Positions 35,601 to 40,571 of a stretch of DNA of 64,000 nt are shown here, piece after piece; the first letter of the stretch is position 1, and each line of letters opens with the position of its first letter. The notes below the pieces were generated by a model. That model was not told the origin of the DNA. It saw only the letters and a list, made by a program, of their open reading frames with translations, and did no database searches. The translations under genes and the position numbers were made by a program. This DNA comes from Dendrophyllia cribrosa (taxonomy: Eukaryota > Cnidaria > Anthozoa > Scleractinia > Dendrophylliidae), in NCBI GenBank assembly GCA_024195265.1, contig JAJLRJ010000002.1, positions 19,356,307 to 19,420,306 on the forward strand. The letters are read 5' to 3'.

Positions 35601-37978
35601 TACCCAAGACCATATAAATGGGCCTTCGGTTACCTGTTTGAGCGGCACGGAAAACAGTAAAGTGTAAAGTATATCACATGCAACACCACCAAAGCCGTGA
35701 AGCAACACTTCAGCACAAAGGTCGCGCCGAAATAAGCGTTCTACTTGTAAAAACGAAAAGAAAATTCGTTATGCTTTAAAGGCCCAGTATTGGCTTTGCT
35801 CGTGATTGGCTCTTTCGGGAATTTTCGACTGTGTTAAATTCAATCGTCGAGGCATTGGGCGCGCAATGCATTTTGGGTGGTACTGGGCTTTTAATAAGCT
35901 TTTATACAATTACTCAAGATTGAAAAGAGGCAATACAAATTGCTTCTAATCATCAGTGTATCATTCTTTTATTAGTTGCAGTCAACAGTCCATTGTTCTC
36001 ATAGAGGAAAGTTGCAGAAGTTTTGAAAAGTAAGGCAAACAGCATTGTTTTAAGTACTGGGTCTTTTAATACAAACATCACATGGCAAATCATTACGAGG
36101 GCAAAGGGCATAAGGACTCGAATCGAAAGCGTGCAATCGGTGCATGGAAAAGCGCGGGAATATGATTCCCAAAGGACATGAGAGTTGTGCTCTGATTGGT
36201 CAAGAAGGTAATAGTCCTGCTGTGATTGGTTTTGACGACAACTGCTCTGCCCTGAATAGTTGGAGCACGCTGCATAATTGAAAAAGTGCGTGACTATGAT
36301 TCCCCGAGGACATGACAGTTCTGCTGTGATTGGTCGAGAGGATAATAGTCCTACTCTGATTGGTCCAGACGATGACTGCTCTGCTGTGAATAGCTGTGGC
36401 ATGCTAGTTAACTATGTAAACCTGTCCTGTAAACTTTCGAGTCCTTTCAAATTCTTCATTTTATTTCCATCACGCAATGTAAACATGCGAAGCGTTTTTC
36501 TAACTGCTCGCCTTTTCATACCTTGTAGGTTTGCCGAAATATTAAACAACCTGAAAATAGATCAGGTCCACGACACGGAGGTATGTATCTTATTTGAATT
36601 GCTCTACATCATATGTGCTGATCCATTAAGGCTGGTTTTCACTAGCGCATAAGCACAAGCATAAGCATAAGCATAATCGGCCGAAAAGCAAGTGAGAACG
36701 CCAGAACATAAGCATAAAGACATACGCAAGCGCAGTATGAACGAAATTCTCGATACCAGCTTTCCTCGGCTGTGAGATCCGAATCAAAGATGGCGGATGA
36801 TTTGGTTGACTGCCTTGTGCTTATGCTTGTGCTTATTTCATCCCCGTTCTCACTTGACATAAATGTGACACAAGCATAGCATAAGCACAAGAGTCTAGGC
36901 CCCTGAAAACGACGGAACATTGTCGCGGAAAAATAATTTACACAGCATTTCTCCAAGGCTAGAAGCTTATTATGCTTTCGCAATAATTTTGCGCGTGTGG
37001 AAAAACCTTCTATGGAAAACTTTTGTGAACAATGTTTCGATGTTCTCTTTCCCAAAGGCAATCTTGCAGTGACATAAAGTGTTTCTAACTTTTGAGGTTG
37101 AAGCACATTAATCTTGGCAATTTAACCCTTTAAACCCCACTATCAGCATCCAACTTCTCCTGGCTTGTCTCGGTACACTTGTTTAAATACGTATCAAAGA
37201 ATTTATCCGCGGTGGTCATTCCCTATATGCTCATTAACAGTTATTCATCGAGGACGAGCCGAATATAAGCTGATATATATAACCAACGAGGCGCCGCGCC
37301 GAGTTGGTTATATATCAGCTCATATTCGGCGAGGCCGAGATGAATAACTTTTAGTAAATTTTCAAACACTCAGATAACCGGAAATTGGAAAAAAAAAATA
37401 TTTCCGCTCTAAAAAAAATACATGACTGTCACGTCAGTGAACAAGTGTCACATGACCGCTTCACAAATCGAAAGCGAGTAAATGCTATAAGCAGGCGGCG
37501 AGATCGAGAAGAATGTTTCTTTCAAAAGTAGTTTCCTTCAAAATAAGATCGAGAAGAATGCCAAAGTTTCCTTCAAAAATAAGTCTTAATCGGACTGGCA
37601 GAAATGGTTATGGATTTGAACATAACAATTGTAGAAATTATGCTGCGGAGGAGGAAAGATTTGCCCGCCACGTGCACGTTCACGTGCCACGTGCACGTGC
37701 CATTTTTTTCCGCGACGAGGAAAACAATTTGTTTTCGCGTAATTCCATATTTGGGTAAATTAACCAATAACGACTCAGATCGGTAGCTGTTGGACCAATC
37801 AGAAATCTAGAAAATCATTATCGAGAGGTAAAAATTTACTAATGACTTTTATCTTGATCATGTATCGAAATTGAAAGGAGAAATTGGGTGTTGATCAATA
37901 TGCGATTAGGAGTTAAAGGTCACCGTTTTCTTTCAGACGCTTGACTGGGAATTTCTGGAGGATGCAGGAAGTGATTGA
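7471..37978 (+). CDS. IKBKB/CHUK: IkB kinase (IKK alpha/beta type), complete, 26 coding exons, 707 aa
   Basis: Exons: 7471-7572, 10219-10428, 11713-11782, 12422-12510, 15469-15558, 16354-16392, 16689-16774, 17340-17398, 18448-18496, 19548-19680, 19798-19862, 20643-20775, 23269-23365, 23948-23979, 24672-24763, 24906-25007, 25776-25825, 26654-26712, 29616-29728, 30489-30529, 33235-33334, 33544-33640, 34167-34214, 34749-34822, 36529-36580, 37937-37978. All introns are GT-AG, every phase fits, and the total is 2124 nt. The kinase phosphorylates IkB to release NF-kB. Visible features: Gly loop GSGGFG (21-26), Lys43 in [14 protein letters not shown] (Asp143), DLG (164-166), activation loop [12 protein letters not shown] with Ser175 and Thr179 where human IKKbeta has Ser177 and Ser181, then APELL and DYWSFG. 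A ubiquitin-like domain spans about 309-400 and a helical dimerisation region about 420-655. The C-terminus, [13 protein letters not shown], matches the NEMO-binding LDWSWL motif. Human IKKs have 745-756 aa. ATG 7471 is the only Met before the Gly loop. It appears to predate the alpha/beta split. Confidence 0.95.
7674..7798. repeat. Small inverted repeat in IKK intron 1
   Basis: ACCATGAAATATCT at 7681-7694 pairs with AGATATTTCATGGT at 7782-7795, with weaker pairing further in (AGTGACT/AGTCAC). Starts about 100 nt after exon 1. Confidence 0.55.
8085..8490. repeat. Diverged intron-1 repeat, copies 1 and 2
   Basis: The phrase TGTGGGATGTGGCTAAAA recurs near 8138 and 8385, followed each time by an AGTGA-like word, 'TCAGAATACTGCA' and 'AAATGTGCTTTG', and then GGGCAC. 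The same order appears again at 9764-10020. These look like old duplications of one unit of roughly 250 nt. Confidence 0.6.
8697..9166. mobile_element. Long inverted-repeat MITE, end TTAAAGTGCCCATAACC
   Basis: The left arm (about 8697-8815) is repeated inverted at about 9045-9166, including TTAAAGTGCCCATAACCTAA and GTGTAGATTTAGATACGAAA words. The spacer holds two GTTCCTTTGTTTGAAGT-like repeats and 'CCAAGATGGCGGC'. The first 11 end bases, TTAAAGTGCCC, are shared with the element at 41916-42478. No coding capacity. Confidence 0.8.
9353..9610. mobile_element. Inverted-repeat element with perfect 26-bp arms
   Basis: GAAACCCATAAGTGGGTTGAAACGTG at 9353-9378 is exactly complementary to 9585-9610. 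The spacer of about 200 nt is not recognised. Lies in IKK intron 1. Confidence 0.75.
9764..10090. repeat. Diverged intron-1 repeat, copy 3 and remnant
   Basis: Repeats 'TTTCATTGGCCTTGCATG', 'GGACCTCATCA', 'AAATGTGAGGCTTGTGGGAT' and 'GTGGCTAAAAGTGA' found at 8280-8410. A further short remnant with GACCTCATCTAGGCATGGCT follows near 10050. Confidence 0.6.
10619..10891. mobile_element. MITE with about 35-bp terminal inverted repeats
   Basis: CATAGTTAATAGAATAAACT at 10619 is matched by the complement of the right end (ending AACTATG at 10891), with few mismatches through GGTTATGAAxCTCA. An inner pair, GACCCTGCACA/TGTGCAGGGTC, also mirrors. IKK intron 2. Confidence 0.75.
11230..11565 (+). repeat. 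Dispersed repeat, copy 2, with internal CTAAAAGGTACC units
   Basis: Related to 4705-5080 by a shared order of phrases. Internally, CCTAAGAGGTACCAATTCTA, CCCTAAAAGGATCC, CCCTAAGCGGTACCAATCTA and CCCCTAAAAGGTACA repeat at irregular 60-80 nt spacing. It runs directly into the poly-G tract. Confidence 0.55.
11568..11629 (+). repeat. Uninterrupted run of 62 guanines in IKK intron 2
   Basis: All bases 11568-11629 are G, followed by AA and a further G7. It ends 83 nt before IKK exon 3. As sense-strand G it could form RNA and DNA quadruplexes. Its real length may differ because such runs are hard to sequence. It creates a proline-only ORF on the minus strand. Confidence 0.9.
12303..12376. repeat. 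Short palindrome in IKK intron 3
   Basis: CAGGCATAACTAATTGATGA is mirrored by TCATCAATTAGTTATGCCTG with a 20-30 nt loop. It ends about 45 nt before exon 4. Confidence 0.75.
12535..12735. repeat. CAGT/CAGC tandem satellite, left block
   Basis: Pure and variant 4-nt units (CAGT, CAGC, CAAT) begin about 25 nt after the exon 4 donor. This is the left part of an array continued at 13368. Confidence 0.9.
12867..13367. mobile_element. Inverted-end element splitting the CAGT satellite
   Basis: The left end, ATGCTGTGCACCAAAACATG, is matched by the complement of the right end (AACATGTTTCGCCCTAGTGTGAACACAGCAT). The subterminal regions repeat the palindrome AAACATGTTT seven times. An internal hairpin, AAACTACCTTGTGAAGTAGTTT, lies near 13212. 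The inner ORF (12872-13105) is not recognised. Satellite resumes right after the element, so the insertion probably postdates the array. Confidence 0.6.
13368..15388. repeat. CAGT / CAGCAGT tandem satellite, main block (2 kb)
   Basis: Mixed 4-nt and 7-nt units (CAGT and CAGCAGT, also TCAG-TCATTCAGCAGT). A segment of about 450-500 nt is itself duplicated: the run near 13570-13890 reappears near 14030-14330 with the same variants. It fills most of IKK intron 4, and exon 5 begins 80 nt later. Ser/Gln-rich ORFs within it are translation artefacts. Confidence 0.95.
15631..15920 (-). mobile_element. tRNA-derived SINE, copy 1
   Basis: Read on the minus strand it has a tRNA-like head (15757-15830) with an A-box-like TGGCTCAAGCGGTAGAGCA and a perfect B box GGTTCGAATCC. 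A unique body ends in a TTAATTCTCTGATTCCTTG tail. IKK intron 5. Confidence 0.75.
15757..15830 (-). ncRNA. tRNA-like head of SINE copy 1 (pol III promoter boxes)
   Basis: About 73 nt with A and B boxes at tRNA spacing. Acceptor-stem pairing is poor and the SINE body follows directly, so this is a tRNA-derived promoter and not a working tRNA gene. Confidence 0.55.
15927..16260. mobile_element. Two truncated SINE copies head to head
   Basis: 15927-16098 repeats the tail, body and B-box half of SINE copy 1 in the same orientation. From about 16101 the same body runs in the opposite orientation to about 16260. Together they form an inverted repeat of about 150 nt per arm. The result suggests either insertion of one SINE into another or a local inverted duplication. 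Confidence 0.7.
17003..17100 (-). mobile_element. Second tRNA-derived SINE type or tRNA pseudogene
   Basis: The minus strand reads CCTGGTAGCTCAGTGGTAGA (A box), then 30-odd nt, then GGGTTTGAATCATG (B box with changes). Stem pairing is weak. Its head differs from that of the SINE at 15757. IKK intron 7. Confidence 0.6.
17694..18048. mobile_element. MITE with ends TTAAGGACGTTCGCGC
   Basis: TTAAGGACGTTCGCGC at 17694-17709 is exactly complementary to GCGCGAACGTCCTTAA at 18033-18048. The 355-nt element has no long ORF. TTAA lies at both edges. IKK intron 8. Confidence 0.85.
18500..19540. other. IKK intron 9, no gene seen
   Basis: A CCTGATGAAGACAAGCAGTTGTGAAACC phrase near 18690 resembles the 'GAAGA...GTCGAAAC' words near ends of some retroelements, but no element body could be traced. 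A short inverted pair (CTCGGGCTCGGATTTTT / AAATTTTTAAAC-like) near 19375 is weak. Confidence 0.35.
20786..21440. mobile_element. TIR element 'CAGTTGAACCTCCCG', copy 1, abutting the exon 12 donor
   Basis: Starts TA|CAGTTGAACCTCCCG at 20784-20786. Its left part has GGTGGTCGCTTACGAGAGGT and its right part (21325-21435) matches 30900-31015 closely (GATTCAATTTGCGTCTGCAG and on). The middle is unrelated GC- and C-rich DNA. The element begins only 10 nt after IKK exon 12 ends at 20775. The right border is not clear. Confidence 0.65.
21780..23175. mobile_element. Pogo-like TIR element expanded into a 15-bp tandem array
   Basis: The left end, CAGTGAAACCCCGATATAACG, is mirrored by the right end, CGTTATATCGGGGTTTCA. 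From about 21885 to 23172 the DNA consists of about 80-85 units of GTTATATCGGGGTTC with variants (GGGGGTTC, TGGTTTTT, CCAGGGTTC, GGGCTC). Variant types are grouped: GGGTTTTT/GGGGGTTC in the first half, CCAGGGTTC/GGGGCTC in the second. The unit is the inner part of the right terminal repeat. Long ORFs in three frames follow from the 15-nt period and are not genes. IKK intron 12, ending 93 nt before exon 13. Confidence 0.8.
23702..23820. repeat. Imperfect hairpin in IKK intron 13
   Basis: AAAACAATTAGATTAT is mirrored by ATAATCTAATTGTTTT, with inner pairing GATTTCTATCG / CGATAGAAATC. Ends about 130 nt before exon 14. Confidence 0.7.
24309..24502. mobile_element. MITE with ends GTAGCTACgccAGACTCGTACCCA
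   Basis: The left end carries AGACTCGTACCCA and the right end TGGGTACGAGTCT followed by GTAGCTACGC. Inner words ATGGGAAGGA/CCTTCCCAT also mirror. 194 nt, no coding capacity. IKK intron 14. Confidence 0.75.
25309..25397. repeat. 24-bp tandem repeat, about 3.5 copies
   Basis: Unit GTCAATCCAGCCCAACCTGTTT(A/G)G repeated with a shortened first copy. IKK intron 16. Confidence 0.85.
25518..25644. mobile_element. 127-bp MITE with long perfect ends
   Basis: GGGGTCAATTCAATAAAACT at the left and its near-exact complement at the right, continuing through TTTACAAGTGTAATTTA. The loop is about 45 nt. IKK intron 16, about 130 nt before exon 17. Confidence 0.85.
26130..26490. repeat. GTTTGCCAAC-rich repeat segment
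   Basis: The words GTTTGCCAAC, GTTGGCA and their complements recur at least eight times. GCCTTCACGCGAC at the left and GTGAACGCGCCTTGA at the right are loosely inverted. Possibly a decayed MITE. IKK intron 17. Confidence 0.45.
26875..29449. repeat. 21-bp minisatellite GAAACTTCTTCTGTCAAGAAT
   Basis: About 105-110 tandem units of 17, 20 or 21 nt (AAACTTCTTCTGTCAAGAATG, with TAA/GAA and CCA/TCA variants) fill IKK intron 18 apart from one SINE. Blocks of several units are themselves repeated (for example the order near 28380-28560 recurs near 28800-28940). ORFs on both strands are artefacts. Confidence 0.95.
27012..27280 (+). mobile_element. tRNA-derived SINE inside the minisatellite
   Basis: Head GGGGTGGCGCAGTGGTGAGA (A box), B box GGGTTCGATTCCC near 27060, then a body with CTCCGAGAGGTGTTTCTCCG and a 3' end GACACTTAAATAAAGTGATT followed by (ATT)n. 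I recall this head and tail as a SINE common in coral genomes (recollection, not a search). The minisatellite continues on both sides, so it inserted into an existing array. Confidence 0.85.
29790..30190 (+). mobile_element. Possible LINE 3' remnant with (AAAT)n tail
   Basis: An ORF at 29810-30082 starts with [16 protein letters not shown], similar to the 'FKCLNGLAPAYL' segment near the C-terminus of many LINE reverse-transcriptase proteins. The rest is not recognised. Downstream there is an AAATAAATAAAT tail at 30140-30186. The match is short, so this is tentative. IKK intron 19. Confidence 0.3.
30594..30753. mobile_element. MITE with ends TATAGrTGGTTTTCA
   Basis: TATAGGTGGTTTTCACGTTACGTCAC is mirrored by GTCACGTGATTGAAAACCATCTATA. 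Inside, CGGCCATGTTGGTGCACA/TGTGCATCAACATGGCCG form a second hairpin. TA borders fit a TA target. It starts 64 nt after the exon 20 donor. Confidence 0.8.
30789..31743. mobile_element. TIR element 'CAGTTGAACCTCCCG', copy 2, with tandem GGTGGTCGCTTAGGAGA units
   Basis: The left end TA|CAGTTGACCCTCCCG and the right end GGAGATTCAACT|ATA are inverted matches. The interior repeats a 17-18 nt unit (GTGGTCGCTTAGGAGAG) at 31095-31190 and 31612-31715. 30900-31015 matches 21325-21435. A different MITE (31193-31606) is nested in it. As in 21780-23175, the tandem unit copies the terminal sequence. IKK intron 20. Confidence 0.75.
31193..31606. mobile_element. Nested MITE 'AGGCTGGTTTTCACTAGCG' with TTA target duplication
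   Basis: AGGCTGGTTTTCACTAGCGA at the left mirrors CAGTGAAAACCAGCCT at the right, flanked by TTA on both sides (31190-31192 and 31607-31609). The interior is built of GACTCCG/CGGAGTC repeats on both strands. A 3-bp TTA duplication fits PIF/Harbinger-type insertion (inference). Confidence 0.85.
31786..32233. mobile_element. TIR element with perfect 29-bp ends CTAGGCATACCTATCGATAG
   Basis: The 29 nt at 31786-31814 are the exact complement of 32205-32233. The interior (448 nt in all) holds overlapping minus-strand ORFs of 60-70 aa, one with a Cys-rich stretch ([15 protein letters not shown]), not recognised. Perfect ends point to a fairly recent insertion. IKK intron 20. Confidence 0.8.
32236..33230. 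other. Rest of IKK intron 20, no gene seen
   Basis: Contains an (ACATT)-type microsatellite near 32410 and a GC-rich stretch near 32480-32545. No recognised coding or RNA feature. Confidence 0.4.
33775..34056. mobile_element. MITE family B, copy 1, ends GAGCAGTTTTCAATTGA
   Basis: Flanked by TA on both sides. GAGCAGTTTTCAATTGAGTG at the left is mirrored by TCAATTGAAAACTGCTC at the right. Interior words ACCAAAACCAA/TTGGTTTTGGTTTTAC and CCAATCA recur in both orientations. A diverged relative lies inverted at 46143-46440. IKK intron 22. Confidence 0.85.
34372..34515. repeat. 11-bp minisatellite TTCGTAATGAC
   Basis: About 13 units of TTCGTAATGAC/TTCGTAAAGAC. It produces overlapping minus-strand ORFs with period-11 peptide repeats, which are artefacts. 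IKK intron 23. Confidence 0.9.
35183..35625. mobile_element. MITE with ends GGCC-x-TATTTATATGGTCTCGGGTACC
   Basis: The 5' 45 nt, including GGTCTCGGGTACCCGAGACA, are mirrored at the right end. The interior has further CGAGACAACT/AGTTGTCTCG words. IKK intron 24. Confidence 0.8.
36157..36410. repeat. Tandem duplication of about 134 nt
   Basis: ATGATTCCCAAAGGACATGA near 36162 recurs as ATGATTCCCCGAGGACATGA near 36296, followed in both by GTTCTGCTGTGATTGGTC-like and AATAGTCCT segments ending in ACTGCTCTGC-TGAATAG. Ends about 120 nt before exon 25. IKK intron 24. Confidence 0.8.
36629..36902. mobile_element. Relative of the nested MITE, with AGCATA repeats
   Basis: Starts TTA|AGGCTGGTTTTCACTAGCG, identical over 19 nt to the element at 31193, but the interior repeats AAGCATA/TATGCTT in place of GACTCCG. 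The right end is diverged. IKK intron 25. Confidence 0.65.
37239..37349. repeat. Near-perfect 111-nt palindrome
   Basis: Arms of about 54 nt (GTTATTCATCGAGGACGAGC and on, mirrored by GGCGAGGCCGAGATGAATAAC) with almost no loop, centred on GGCGCCGCGCC. The centre carries ATATATAACCAAC/GTTGGTTATATAT. IKK intron 25. Confidence 0.85.
37668..37701. promoter_or_regulatory. Cluster of CACGTG palindromes
   Basis: Within 34 nt, CACGTG occurs four times and GTGCAC three times. CACGTG is the canonical E-box of bHLH-ZIP factors (Myc/Max, USF, CLOCK type). It lies about 235 nt before the last IKK exon. A regulatory role is inference only, since the run may be a simple repeat. Confidence 0.35.
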
Positions 37979-38880
37979 GACAAAACCAGTGCATGAAGAC
38001 AGATGGAGTATTATACTGAGTCCACCTTGCGTTTGTTCTTTGAGCATTCATCTCCCCGCTGATTATTTTAATATGTGCGGAGAACAGCTAAGAGTTATTT
38101 TGGGGATATTAATATGTTGGTACATATTATTTCTTGTGTAATGCAAATGCTGCAATCTGATTGGCTAAATTACTCGTTACTTGTTTAGTTACTTAGTTTA
38201 GTTACAAAAGGGCAGCGACAGGTTTCTATTTAATAGCGTGGGAAAATGTTGTTATAAAGAAGATTATGACAGGAGCCCATATATTTTGTTGGTTTTTAGT
38301 TCATTAATTTTTTTACAAAAATTTTGGCACTTTAATTTTAACAATTTTCAATTTTTCATGTATTTAACCAAAAGCCACGCAGCCACTGAACTTAGTTTTA
38401 GTTCCATTTATGGACTCCTGATTATGACTATAGGAGGCCGGAACCTCTCTACAAGGGCCACACTCGGGCAGGTTTTTTTCGGTCACTGTAGAATGACGGC
38501 TGTTGTAAAGATGTCGATCAGACAGCGATACAAGAAAGCATGGCCGTTGTAGAGACTCGTCCCCAGCGCCTTCTCCGCTTGCAATACGGCGGAGAATAAG
38601 ACCTGGACACGAGGTTGGGTTCAACTGATCAGTTGAACTTGCTGTGTAAAAAATTCGTAAGAAAGAAGAGTTTATATTTTCAAAGAAACGTGCGCGCTAT
38701 GATTGGTCAGATAGTGTTCATTATAACTCGATATAAGTACACGGGAATTTTAAAAGCACTTCTATCGTGTTTTTTTTTTTGCTTCCCGCGTGCCTATCTA
38801 ACTCAACATTGAGGTCGGTTACCTTTTACTATTTCGCTAATAACACAGTCAAGTCTTTTAGTTAGAGGTATATGTTTTTG
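37979..38880. other. IKK 3' untranslated or intergenic DNA
   Basis: AT-rich, no gene. A GC-richer segment near 38425-38610 is not recognised. Confidence 0.45.
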
Positions 38881-38886
38881 TTGTTG

Positions 38887-38892
38887 AATAAA
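38887..38892 (+). terminator. Candidate poly(A) signal of IKK
   Basis: AATAAA about 910 nt after the IKK stop. Other AATAAA sites follow (for example near 39049), so the true end is uncertain. Confidence 0.35.
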
Positions 38893-39329
38893 ATGAAATG
38901 CTGTATGTTTTTAGTCCATTTTTAACAGAATGAATACAAACAGAAGCCTGATGATATGTGTTGGAGTTTCTAAAACTACATTTGTTGTGTCTATTCTTTT
39001 TAAGGTGAAATCATTTTTAGCTACAAAGTAGTGTAAAATAAAGATAACGTTTAATTTTAAATTCTACTAGTGAAAACGCGAGATGAGCAACACTCTCAGA
39101 ATCTACAAATTTGTTCCGTGCATAATTATATCCTTTGTTCATTGTTTCTAAGCAATAAAATTGCCTAATGTGACACTTTGTCCAATCGATTATCCTGTTA
39201 CTTTAATTCATCTCTTTACCCGTACCTCTTTTTTTTGTATTTTGCTCCACCGACTCACCCACCCCCTCTCCCTCCAACACCGCCCCCATGGGTAAGTCAG
39301 GTGACCATCACCTATCGCATTTGGAACGC

Positions 39330-39558
39330 TGACTCGTCCCCAGTCGTCTCTCAATAAACGAGAGGAGCGCGGCCAAAGGGAGCGTGAGGTGTGATGGGAA
39401 GGAGGAAAGAGAGGAGACTTTCCAAGTCTTTCCCTTACCTCCTTTTCCTCCTTTTCCTTCTTACCATCACTCCCTTCGGTCGCACTTCTCTCGTTCCCCG
39501 TCTATCCCCCACGCGCGTCTCCAGCGTCTTGCCAAGAAAGACGACTGGGGACGAGTCA
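39330..39558. mobile_element. MITE with ends TGACTCGTCCCCAGTCGTCT
   Basis: The left end mirrors AGACGACTGGGGACGAGTCA at the right. The inner CGAGAGGAGCGCGG / CGCACTTCTCTCG and CCATCACT/GTGATGGGA words also mirror. 229 nt, between IKK and STAMBP. Confidence 0.8.
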
Positions 39559-40239
39559 AGGAAATGTTGACTCAATTAAAAAACATTCTAACCAGGAAAT
39601 GAAACAAGTCAAACAATCTTGTAACAGCTATATTACTTCTATGATTCTATTCCTTTCTTAGTAGTGTGTTTTCTCTTCAGTTTTCTTAAAAAAAATTGTA
39701 ATTTAGTTATAGGGCATATAATTAGTTTACCTATATCTTGCCCTTCTCCATTTTTTTCTTATCTTGTTAACTTCAAAAAAACGTATGTAAAATAAAAAAT
39801 AGAGTAAATAAAACAAAACCAAACAAAAAGTCCAAAACGAACTTGCCAGGAAATGATATTGAATCAAGTCAAACATTCTTGCTTACAGGAGACAGCAAAT
39901 TTTGCTTCCGAAACAAATGTTTTTCGTAGTATAGCTAGGCCCTAACTAAGCTCGTGTAAACTGTAATTGCCTGCCTAAATTAGGGAACATCGTTGCCAAA
40001 ATGTTTTTCTCCATATAAATTATGTAGTTAAAATATTTCCCAGTTGGCAAGAATCCAAATTTTTGAGTCTCTGACGAAACGTCAGCTTTTTTAATCTTTT
40101 TACGGTGGCTGATTTATCTTATCGACTCAGTTGATGAAAAACAAATTTCCATATAAATTTAACGGTTTATATGAAACCACAAAAATTAGCTGAAGGCTAA
40201 GTGTCGCTACGAGCCTGTGTGCAGCCGCAACTCTCCCCT
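39559..40239. other. Intergenic DNA before STAMBP, no gene seen
   Basis: AT-rich and unremarkable. The phrase TGACTCAATTAAAA/AATTTAACGG has no clear mirror. Confidence 0.4.
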
Positions 40240-40324
40240 CAAGAGAAAGATCCTTCACAGATTTTTCTTGAGGAGAGCCGTGGCGGATGTAGGGGAGGGG
40301 TCCTGGGGACCCAGGATCACCACC

Positions 40325-40359
<35 letters not shown>

Positions 40360-40505
40360 CCCCAGTATTCTCTTATCCACCACTGGGGAGCCCCATCGTA
40401 GGAGACCCGGACCCGGGGGCAGTTAGTCGGAGCGGGAGGTTCGCCTGCTCTTGAAAACTTTCGTCGCGCTCATTTTTGACGCCCCCGGGGATGGGGGAAG
40501 CCCCT
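40240..40505. repeat. Dispersed repeat with a 33-C run (40326-40358)
   Basis: A GTAGGGGAGGGGTCCTGGGG segment is followed by an uninterrupted C run and a GC-rich tail. It ends about 70 nt before the STAMBP start codon, within the presumed promoter. Confidence 0.55.
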
Positions 40506-40571
40506 GCATGTTTTCGAAGGTCACTTGGTGTATCTTATTTGACGTATAGAGTGACAGGGACAACATAAAAC

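Noticed and set aside
35953..37106. Minus-strand ORFs of 149 and 154 aa and the plus-strand ORF 36278-36652
   Set aside because: They fall on a tandem duplication, a MITE and IKK exon 25. None shows a domain.
40201..40426. Proline-rich ORFs before STAMBP
   Set aside because: They read through a 33-C run in a dispersed repeat.
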